Translations under genes and position numbers: made by a program
Notes under the pieces: generated by a model
Told to the model about the DNA's origin: nothing
Databases searched by the model: none
What the model saw: the letters and a program-made list of their open reading frames with translations, nothing else
Shown here: positions 1 through 6,404 of the stretch, piece after piece
Position numbering within the stretch: position 1 is the first letter of the stretch
Layout: each line of letters begins with the position of its first letter
Origin: Campylobacteraceae bacterium
Lineage (GTDB): Bacteria; Campylobacterota; Campylobacteria; Campylobacterales; Arcobacteraceae
Assembly (NCBI GenBank): GCA_013215915.1
Contig: JABSON010000004.1
Location: 1 to 40,246 of the forward strand
Length of the DNA stretch: 40,246 bases
Direction of reading: 5' to 3'

Positions 1-70
1 GGAAGTCAAGCTCTTCATCGCTGATAATACTGCAGGGTCCCCTTGACGGAAACGTAGGCCGTTGCCAGAT
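1..70 (+). rRNA. rrf: 5S ribosomal RNA, 3' part (cut by window edge)
   Basis: The first 70 bases match the 3' half of a bacterial 5S rRNA. They include the AAGTCAAGC stretch, the GCTGATAATACTGC helix region and the terminal CGTAGGCCGTTGCCAG arm, which would pair with the missing 5' end. The gene is truncated by the window start, so this is the distal end of an rRNA operon. The exact 3' end is uncertain by a few bases. Confidence 0.88.
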
Positions 71-85
71 TTAAGTAATTTTTAC

Positions 86-138
86 AAAGCTTTATCTTAT
101 TCAACTATTGCAGTTGTTTAAGGTAAAGCTTTTTTTTT
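86..138 (+). terminator. Intrinsic terminator of the rRNA operon
   Basis: A long hairpin has its 5' arm at 86-106 (AAAGCTTTATCTTA then CAACT) and its 3' arm at 112-132 (AGTTG then TAAGGTAAAGCTTT). A run of eight or more T follows, to about 138. It lies about 15 bases after the 5S 3' end and is oriented to stop rRNA transcription before the next gene. Confidence 0.85.
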
Positions 139-220
139 GCTTTTTTTTTACTGTTTTCTTCTATTGATTAGAATTTCATTCTATTTTTACTGTTTATCTT
201 CTTATTAATTGATTAATTGA

Positions 221-226
221 TATACT
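221..226 (+). promoter_or_regulatory. Candidate -10 box for the exonuclease/GntR pair
   Basis: TATACT lies about 30 bases before the start codon at 256 and follows a T-rich stretch. This agrees with the weak -35 promoters of Campylobacterota. A GGAG ribosome binding site follows at 248-251. The assignment is inference from position and composition only. Confidence 0.35.
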
Positions 227-255
227 CCACCTAAATAATTTATATTTGGAGAATA

Positions 256-1101
256 ATGCAAAAAGATATATCAGAATCTTTTCTTGATAATAAAAGAATA
301 AAACTTATTAACGAGCTATGTGGCTTAAGTGAGTCTACTATAATTAAAAATAAAATTGATGTATGTTTTAATACTCTTTTACCGCTACTTGATTTAAATA
401 CTCAAAGACTCTTAAATTTCATTAATGAGATTGATAATGTTTTAGATAAAAATGATGAAAATATAGATTTATATTCTTTATCATCAAAAAAAGTTTTTGT
501 AATAACTAATGATGAAGACTTGATAATTGCAGTTGAAAAGATAAAAAGATCTAAAATTATTGGCTTTGATACAGAGCAAAAACCAATATTTAAAAAAGGT
601 GCTAAAGCTTCTAAGATTGCAATTATTCAAATAGCTGATAAAAACAATGCATATATATTTCAAATACAACAAATCAATGATATCTCAAGTTTATTATCTA
701 TTTTATCTTCTTCAAAGATTACAAAAGTAGGTATTGGTTTAAAAAATGATGTAAATGTATTATATACTGAATTCAAAATAAATTTAAATTCTTATATAGA
801 TTTTGGGATATTATTTAAATCTAAGTTATTTTATCAAAATGATTTAGGCGCAAAAAAAGCTACATTATTATTTTTAAATCAGAAATTACAAAAATCAAAA
901 AATACTTCAAGATCTAATTGGGAAAATAAAGATTTGAGTTCATCTCAAATTAAGTATGCAGCAGAAGATGCAGCTTGTGTATATGATTCTTTTTGTGAAA
1001 TGTTAAAACAACATGAGTTTTTAATAAAAATACTTCCTAAATACTTTCAAGAAAACTATAATAAGAATATGTATATAAATGAATTAAATGGAGTACATTA
1101 A
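256..1101 (+). CDS. RNase D-like 3'-5' exonuclease (DEDDy superfamily)
   Basis: The product should remove nucleotides from the 3' end of RNA or DNA using two metal ions. All DEDDy motifs are visible: FDTE (Asp105, Glu107), GIGLKND (Asp165) and YAAED (Tyr234, Asp238), with the usual Ser-x-Trp before the last motif as in RNase D and the WRN exonuclease. The first 90 or so residues match no domain I recognise. At 281 residues it lacks the HRDC domains of true RNase D, so calling it rnd would overreach. A GGAG ribosome binding site supports the ATG at 256. The stop codon directly abuts the ATG of the GntR gene, so the two are likely co-transcribed. What the nuclease does beside a catabolic regulator is unknown. 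Confidence 0.8.
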   Translation: MQKDISESFLDNKRIKLINELCGLSESTIIKNKIDVCFNTLLPLLDLNTQRLLNFINEIDNVLDKNDENIDLYSLSSKKVFVITNDEDLIIAVEKIKRSKIIGFDTEQKPIFKKGAKASKIAIIQIADKNNAYIFQIQQINDISSLLSILSSSKITKVGIGLKNDVNVLYTEFKINLNSYIDFGILFKSKLFYQNDLGAKKATLLFLNQKLQKSKNTSRSNWENKDLSSSQIKYAAEDAACVYDSFCEMLKQHEFLIKILPKYFQENYNKNMYINELNGVH

Positions 1102-1758
1102 ATGATTAATCATAGAAATAAAAATAAATTAAAAAAAGATAGAAATAAAACTATGACAGAACAAGTTTATGAGAAACTTGAGAATTTAATTGTTTTTTGT
1201 GAAATTGAACCTGGATCTATTTTAACAGAAGCAGAAATAGCAGAAATTGTAGGAGCTGGGAGAACTCCAGTACGAGAAGCTTTAAGACTTTTATCAAAAA
1301 GGTTTTTAGTGAATATTTCTAGAGTTGGTATTGTAATTCCTGAAATGAATTCAAGAGTACAATTACAATTATTAGAAGTAAGAAGAGTAATATTAAAATT
1401 ATGTATGGAATGTGCTGTTAAAAGATTAACTGAAATAGATAAAAAGAATATTCAAGATTTACTTGATACAATTGATGAACAAGATGATGTAGAGTTTTTA
1501 CATTGGCTTAAAAAAAGACAAGAAGTATTAGCTAAATGCTCTAAAAATGAATTTATATATGAAGAACTACGTAATGCTCAAGGTTTATCTCGACGTTTTT
1601 GGTATTATTATGCAAAAAAAGAAGATCATTTAGAAGTTAAAAAATTACATAAACTAATTTTACAAGCAGTATATGATCAAAATGAGAAAAATGCATTAAA
1701 ATATGTTGATGATATGATTGATTATATAGAAGAATTTGTAAAAAGACACTACGTTTAA
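1102..1758 (+). CDS. GntR-family transcriptional regulator, FadR-type (FCD domain)
   Basis: The protein is a 218-residue ligand-responsive DNA-binding regulator. An N-terminal winged helix (about residues 17-75) contains the signature EPGSILTEAEIAEIVGAGRT followed by PVREALRLL. The remaining 130 or so residues are all helical and fit the FCD ligand-binding domain typical of repressors of organic-acid and amino-acid catabolism. The first 15 residues are very basic, and an in-frame Met at 18 might be the real start. Against that, the ATG at 1102 abuts the upstream stop, which suggests translational coupling. The strong inverted repeat at 1766-1809 directly downstream, before ridA, is the obvious candidate operator. 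I infer that it controls the six genes that follow. The effector is unknown. Confidence 0.85.
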   Translation: MINHRNKNKLKKDRNKTMTEQVYEKLENLIVFCEIEPGSILTEAEIAEIVGAGRTPVREALRLLSKRFLVNISRVGIVIPEMNSRVQLQLLEVRRVILKLCMECAVKRLTEIDKKNIQDLLDTIDEQDDVEFLHWLKKRQEVLAKCSKNEFIYEELRNAQGLSRRFWYYYAKKEDHLEVKKLHKLILQAVYDQNEKNALKYVDDMIDYIEEFVKRHYV

Positions 1759-1765
1759 TCCAATA

Positions 1766-1809
1766 TACTTAAAATATACTTAATATATATCTTAAGTATA
1801 TTTTAAGTA
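1766..1809 (+). promoter_or_regulatory. 18-bp perfect inverted repeat, candidate GntR operator
   Basis: The left arm TACTTAAAATATACTTAA (1766-1783) and its exact reverse complement (1792-1809) flank an 8-base spacer. Each arm itself holds two ACTTAA-like half sites, giving four in all. No T-run follows, so a simple terminator is unlikely. It lies between the regulator stop and the start of ridA at 1890. Two readings are possible: an operator, or an RNA hairpin separating the regulator from the operon. Confidence 0.6.
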
Positions 1810-1889
1810 AACTACTTGTAAACTTTTCTTATCTTATTTTTATAAATAAAAGTATTTGTAAAATAATATTTAATAAGCTAAGGATTCCA

Positions 1890-2273
1890 ATGAATAAAAA
1901 AACTCCAGTAAAAACAGACTTATTTGCTTCAAAAGCTCCATTAGAATGGGCAATTGTTGCTAACAATACTTTATATACAGCTCAAATTCCTATTAATAAA
2001 GAAGGTGCAGTGGTTGTTGGTGGTATAGAAGCTCAGACTAGACAAACAATGGATAACTTAGTTCATACTTTGGAGTGTGCTGGTGTAACATGTAATGAAG
2101 TTTTACAAGTTATGATTTATGTTACAGATAGATCTTATTTGGCAATAGTAAATAAAGTTTATGCTGAATACTTTGAGGCTCCTTTTCCAAATAGAGCTGC
2201 GATTGTAGTTGCTGGACTTGCAAGAGAAGAAATGTTAGTTGAACTTGTAGTTTACGCTCAAGCTAGTAAATAA
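1890..2273 (+). CDS. RidA family (YjgF/YER057c/UK114) enamine/imine deaminase
   Basis: RidA proteins are trimeric and hydrolyse reactive enamines and imines to ketones or aldehydes, releasing ammonia or an amine. The 127-residue length is normal. The C-terminal signature is present: NRAA with the substrate-binding Arg102, followed by GLAREEMLVEL with the conserved Glu. The second Glu of the classical VEIE motif is replaced by hydrophobic residues (VELVV), so this is not the housekeeping RidA sequence. It is the first gene after the candidate operator and lies 21 bases before the aldehyde dehydrogenase. That suggests it hydrolyses an imine intermediate of the same pathway, giving the aldehyde that the next enzyme oxidises. 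The start is supported by AAGGA upstream. Confidence 0.88.
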   Translation: MNKKTPVKTDLFASKAPLEWAIVANNTLYTAQIPINKEGAVVVGGIEAQTRQTMDNLVHTLECAGVTCNEVLQVMIYVTDRSYLAIVNKVYAEYFEAPFPNRAAIVVAGLAREEMLVELVVYAQASK

Positions 2274-2294
2274 TAAAAATATTAAGGAAAATTT

Positions 2295-3743
2295 ATGACA
2301 TATAATTACGAAGAAAGTTTATATATTAATGGTTCATGGGAAAAAGGTGTTTCAACTATTGAAAACATTAATCCATCTGATATCTCAGATAATATTGGTA
2401 ATATTGCACAAGCTAGTAGTGAACAAGTACATAAAGCAATTCAAGCTGCAAAAATAGCTCAACCTATTTGGGAAAAAACTCCTTTAGAAACAAAATTAAA
2501 TATTTTACAAAAAATTGGTGATGAACTAATTGAAAGATGTGAAGAATTAGGTGAACTACTAGGAAGAGAAGAAGGAAAATCTAAAGCAGAAGGTAAGGGA
2601 GAAATTTATAGATCTGGACAATTTTTTCAATATTATGCTGCTGAAGTTCTAAGACAAATGGGTGAAAATGCCTTATCAGTTAGACCTGGTATTGATATTG
2701 ATGTAACTAGAGAAGCTGTTGGAGTTATTGGTATAATCTCACCTTGGAATTTTCCAACTGCAACTGCTGCTTGGAAAATAGCACCTGCTTTAGCTTTTGG
2801 AAATGCAATTATTTGGAAACCAGCTAATTTAACTCCTGCTTCTGCTGTTGCTTTAACTGAAATTATTTCAAGACATGGTTTACCAGATGGTACATTTAAT
2901 CTTGTTTTAGGATCAGGTTCAATTGTTGGAAATGAACTTATTAATTCAAAAGAAATTGATGCAATTTCTTTTACAGGATCTGTTGAAACTGGAAGAAAAA
3001 TTGCTATTGCTACTGCTGCTAATTTTGTTAAGTGCCAGTTAGAAATGGGAAGTAAAAATGCTTTAGTTATTGCTGATGATGCAGATATCTCTACAGCTGT
3101 AGAATCTACAATTGCTGGTTCATTTTCAGGAACAGGGCAAAAGTGTACGGCATCTTCAAGATTAATTGTTACAGAATCTATTCATGATGAATTTGTAGCT
3201 GCTCTTGTAAAAAGAATGGGAGATTTAAAAGTTGGACATTATTTAGAAGATGGTATTTTTATGGGACCAGTTTCTTATAAAGTACAATTTGATTCAAACT
3301 TCAAATGGATCGAGCGAACTAAAGAACTTGGTGGAAAACTAGCTTTTGGTGGTGAAAAACTATCTATGAAAACTGAAGGTTATTTTATGAGTCCAACACT
3401 ATTTGTTGATACAAAAAATGATTGGGATGTAAATCAAGAAGAAGTATTTGCTCCAATGGCTTGTGTGATTAAAGTAAAAGATTTAGAAGAAGCTATTAAA
3501 ACTTGTAATGATACTAGATTTGGTTTAACTGCTGGAATTATTACTCAAAGTTTAAAAACTGCTGCAATCTTTAAAAAATCTGCACAAAGTGGTTGTGTAA
3601 TGGTAAATTTACCAACTGCAGGAACTGATTACCATGTTCCATTTGGAGGAAGAAAAGAATCAAGTTTTGGACCACGTGAGCAAGGTTCTTATGCTAAAGA
3701 ATTTTACACTATTGTAAAAACAACATATCAAAAACCTTATTAG
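2295..3743 (+). CDS. NAD(P)-dependent aldehyde dehydrogenase, 2-oxoglutarate-semialdehyde DH type
   Basis: This 482-residue aldehyde dehydrogenase has the full catalytic set: the oxyanion-region motif ISPWNFP, the nucleotide-binding motif FTGSVETG, the general base Glu250 in LEMGS, and the nucleophile Cys284 in GQKCTA. The Glu and Cys are the usual 34 residues apart. The C-terminal tail, with TAGTDYHVPFGGRKESS and GPREQG then EFYT, is what I associate with 2-oxoglutarate-semialdehyde (2,5-dioxovalerate) dehydrogenases of hydroxyproline and sugar-acid catabolism. The true substrate may be another acidic semialdehyde. It sits inside the operon between ridA and the M19-like gene. A semialdehyde released by imine hydrolysis and oxidised here could enter the TCA cycle as a dicarboxylate. 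The precise substrate is inference. Confidence 0.85.
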   Translation: MTYNYEESLYINGSWEKGVSTIENINPSDISDNIGNIAQASSEQVHKAIQAAKIAQPIWEKTPLETKLNILQKIGDELIERCEELGELLGREEGKSKAEGKGEIYRSGQFFQYYAAEVLRQMGENALSVRPGIDIDVTREAVGVIGIISPWNFPTATAAWKIAPALAFGNAIIWKPANLTPASAVALTEIISRHGLPDGTFNLVLGSGSIVGNELINSKEIDAISFTGSVETGRKIAIATAANFVKCQLEMGSKNALVIADDADISTAVESTIAGSFSGTGQKCTASSRLIVTESIHDEFVAALVKRMGDLKVGHYLEDGIFMGPVSYKVQFDSNFKWIERTKELGGKLAFGGEKLSMKTEGYFMSPTLFVDTKNDWDVNQEEVFAPMACVIKVKDLEEAIKTCNDTRFGLTAGIITQSLKTAAIFKKSAQSGCVMVNLPTAGTDYHVPFGGRKESSFGPREQGSYAKEFYTIVKTTYQKPY

Positions 3744-3751
3744 GAATTATT

Positions 3752-4741
3752 ATGTATAAAGATCAAATAATTATCGATGGTTTGCAATATTGTTATTGGG
3801 ACCGTTCTTATTTTGAAAGTTTGCAAAGAAGTGGAATTACTGCTGTTCATGTAACTCTTGTGTATCATGAAATGGCTAGAGAAACTTTAAGTAGATTTGC
3901 ACAATGGAATAAATATTTTGAGTTATATTCTGATTTAATTATGCCTATCATGAATATGACTGATGTAAAAATTGCTAAAGAAAAGAAATTAGTTGGAATC
4001 TTTTTTGGTGCCCAAAATTGTAGTCCTATAGATGATGAAATTGGTTTAATTGAAGTAATGAGAAAACAAGGTTTACTTATCATGCAATTAACTTATAATA
4101 ACCAAAGTTTATTGGCTACTGGTTGTTATGAAAAACATGATAATGGAATTACTAGGTTTGGAAAACAAGCTATAGAAGAAATGAATAGAGTTGGTATGAT
4201 TATAGATATGAGTCATAGTTCTGAAATATCAACTTTAGAAGCAATTGATTTATCTTCAAGACCTATTTGTATTTCACATGCAAATCCAAATTTTGCGCAT
4301 AAGGCATTAAGAAATAAATCAAATGAAGTTATAAAAGCCTTATGTAAAAGAGGTGGACTATTAGGATTCTCTTTATATCCTTTTCATTTACCAAATTCAA
4401 GTAAGTGTACGTTAGAAGATTTTACACAAATGATTGCAGATACTGCAGATATGGTTGGAGTTGAACATTTAGCACTTGGAAGTGATTTATGTTTAAATCA
4501 GCCAACAGAAGTTTTAGAATGGATGCGAAATGGTAAATGGTCAAAAGCTATGGATTATGGTGAAGGAAGTGCATCAAATTCAGGATGGCCTGATGATTTA
4601 CCTTGGTTTAAAGATGAAAAAGGAATGGAAAATATTTATAATGGCCTTTTAAAACAAGGTTTTAAAGAAAAAGAAGCTAATCAAATTCTTGGCGGGAACT
4701 GGTTTAACTTCTTAGAGAGCGGTTTAAAAGCTCAAAATTAA
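3752..4741 (+). CDS. M19 (renal dipeptidase) family protein with altered metal site
   Basis: The 329-residue protein has the M19 TIM-barrel pattern and would normally be annotated 'membrane dipeptidase'. The C-terminal ligands are kept: His155 (DMSHSSE), His176 (ISHAN, exactly 21 residues later) and Asp245 (GSDL). The N-terminal HxD metal pair is replaced by LQY in IDGLQYCYWD (residues 11-13), and the bridging Glu falls at Gln88 in FFGAQNC. It therefore cannot build the usual two-zinc centre, and dipeptidase activity is doubtful. A one-metal hydrolase, decarboxylase or ring-opening role is possible. There is no signal peptide, so it is cytoplasmic. It lies 8 bases after the aldehyde dehydrogenase and 55 before the BCCT transporter. 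From memory, relatives with the DGLQ motif occur near betaine-catabolic genes in other proteobacteria, but I could not check this. Confidence 0.78.
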   Translation: MYKDQIIIDGLQYCYWDRSYFESLQRSGITAVHVTLVYHEMARETLSRFAQWNKYFELYSDLIMPIMNMTDVKIAKEKKLVGIFFGAQNCSPIDDEIGLIEVMRKQGLLIMQLTYNNQSLLATGCYEKHDNGITRFGKQAIEEMNRVGMIIDMSHSSEISTLEAIDLSSRPICISHANPNFAHKALRNKSNEVIKALCKRGGLLGFSLYPFHLPNSSKCTLEDFTQMIADTADMVGVEHLALGSDLCLNQPTEVLEWMRNGKWSKAMDYGEGSASNSGWPDDLPWFKDEKGMENIYNGLLKQGFKEKEANQILGGNWFNFLESGLKAQN

Positions 4742-4796
4742 TCTTTTAAAATTAACTTTGAGTCATTTTATCAAAATACCATGATAAGGATATAAA

Positions 4797-6347
4797 ATGG
4801 AAACTTTGAATAAAGATAATATTAATATAGAAGAAATAGAGAAAAAAGAAAAAATTGATAAAACAGCACTATTTTTAAGTTCGGGATTTTTAGTAGCTTT
4901 TGTTGCATTAGCTTTAATTGATTCAAAACTTTTAACAAGTATAGTAAATACAGGTTTTGGATGGTCTGCAAAAGTTTTTGGAGCTTATTGGCAATTTTTA
5001 TTATTTGCTACATTTATTGTAGGAATTGGACTTGCTTTAGGAAGAACAGGATCTGTAGTTTTAGGTAATTTAAAGTCTCCTGAAATGAGTACATTTCAAT
5101 GGATGGCTATTATTTTATGTACATTATTAGCAGGTGGTGGAGTGTTTTGGGCAGCAGGTGAACCAATTGCTCACTTTGTATCTCCCCCTCCATTTTATGG
5201 TCCTGAAGCTGATGTTTTCCAAAAAGCAGTTAATGCTTTATCTCAGAGCTTTATGCATTGGGGATTTTTAGCTTGGGCAATTTTAGGTACATTAACTACT
5301 ATTGTATTAATGCACTTGCATTATGATAAAGGTTTACCTTTAAAACCTAGAACACTTTTATATCCAGTATTTGGAGATAGAGCTATTCATGGACCCTTAG
5401 GTTCTATTGTTGATGCTGCATGTATTGTTGCAGTTGCAGCTGGAACGATTGGACCAATTGGATTTTTAGGTTTACAAATTTCTTATGCATTAAATGCTTT
5501 ATTTGATATTCCAGATGGTTTTACAACTCAATTAATTATTATTATAATTGCTATTGTAATTTATACTGTATCTGCTTTAACAGGAGTTACAAAAGGTATA
5601 CAAATTTTAAGTAGATGGAATGTAATTTTAGCTGTTTTTTTAATGGCATATATTTTTATATTTGGACCAACTGCTTTTATTATTGATGCTTATATTCAAG
5701 GTGTAGGTTCTGTATTACAAAACTTTATTCCTATGGCTACATTTAGAGGTGATACTTCTTGGTTAAGCTGGTGGACAGTATTCTTTTGGGGTTGGTTTTT
5801 AGGATATGGACCAATGATGGCAATATTTATTGCTAGAATATCAAGAGGAAGAACAATTAGAATGTTAATTTTAGCTGTTAGTATTTTTGCTCCATTAATA
5901 ACAATGTTTTGGTTTACAATTGTAGGAGGAGCTGGTTTATCATTTGAAATTGCTCAACCTGGTTTAATATCAGAAGCATTTAAAGGTTTTAATTTACCAG
6001 CAGCATTATTAGCAATTACACAATCTTTGCCTTTTCCAATAATTACATCAATATTATTTTTAATTTTGACAACAGTGTTTATTGTAACAACAGGTGATTC
6101 AATGACATATACAATGAGTGTTGTTGTAAGTGGTAATACTGAACCACATCCATACTTAAGAGTATTCTGGGGAGTATTAATGGGAGTATTAGCAATTGTT
6201 TTAATTTCAATTGGTGCAGGTGGGATATCTGCTTTACAATCATTTATTGTAATAACAGCAGTACCCGTATCTTTAATACTTTTACCAGCATTATGGAATG
6301 CACCACAAATTGCAATTAAAATGGCAGATGAACAAGGTTTAAAATAA
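4797..6347 (+). CDS. BCCT family transporter (divergent subgroup)
   Basis: This is a 516-residue secondary transporter of the betaine/carnitine/choline family with about 12 membrane helices, and it imports zwitterions or quaternary-ammonium compounds. The family signature is clear: a Trp-rich helix (WTVFFWGWFLGYGP, about residue 320) followed by FIARISRGRTIR. The first conserved glycine helix reads GGGVFWAAGEP instead of the common GxGxxFxGVAEP, and PMMA replaces PFVG before FIARIS. It therefore belongs to a divergent branch, and the substrate should not be assumed to be glycine betaine. The short charged N-terminal tail and lack of a long C-terminal osmosensor argue for nutrient uptake over osmoprotection. 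AAGGA precedes the ATG. It is the only transporter in the operon, so it probably brings in the substrate. Confidence 0.88.
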   Translation: METLNKDNINIEEIEKKEKIDKTALFLSSGFLVAFVALALIDSKLLTSIVNTGFGWSAKVFGAYWQFLLFATFIVGIGLALGRTGSVVLGNLKSPEMSTFQWMAIILCTLLAGGGVFWAAGEPIAHFVSPPPFYGPEADVFQKAVNALSQSFMHWGFLAWAILGTLTTIVLMHLHYDKGLPLKPRTLLYPVFGDRAIHGPLGSIVDAACIVAVAAGTIGPIGFLGLQISYALNALFDIPDGFTTQLIIIIIAIVIYTVSALTGVTKGIQILSRWNVILAVFLMAYIFIFGPTAFIIDAYIQGVGSVLQNFIPMATFRGDTSWLSWWTVFFWGWFLGYGPMMAIFIARISRGRTIRMLILAVSIFAPLITMFWFTIVGGAGLSFEIAQPGLISEAFKGFNLPAALLAITQSLPFPIITSILFLILTTVFIVTTGDSMTYTMSVVVSGNTEPHPYLRVFWGVLMGVLAIVLISIGAGGISALQSFIVITAVPVSLILLPALWNAPQIAIKMADEQGLK

Positions 6348-6360
6348 ATAAATTTTATAA

Positions 6361-6388
6361 AAAAGAAGTAATATAAATTACTTCTTTT
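6361..6388 (+). promoter_or_regulatory. Intra-operon hairpin between BCCT gene and 804-residue gene
   Basis: A perfect 12-bp stem, AAAAGAAGTAAT (6361-6372) and its complement (6377-6388), encloses an ATAA loop. It ends in CTTCTTTT followed by ATTACT, so the U-tract is partly inside the stem. It could be a leaky terminator or a processing site that sets different levels for the transporter and the two downstream genes. A GGAG ribosome binding site follows at about 6395. Confidence 0.5.
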
Positions 6389-6404
6389 ATTACTGGAGAG
6401 ACAT

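Noticed and set aside
139-255. Similar T-rich stretches with ACTGTTT and TCTTCT appearing twice
   Set aside because: The copies are short and imperfect in a very AT-rich gap. Chance or slippage explains them.
3752-4741. Active membrane dipeptidase as usually annotated
   Set aside because: The HxD and bridging Glu ligands are missing and there is no signal peptide or membrane anchor.
4731-4762. Weak hairpin at the end of the M19-like gene
   Set aside because: It has an 11-base arm with one mismatch, runs into the coding end, and has no T-run. Not strong enough to list as a terminator.
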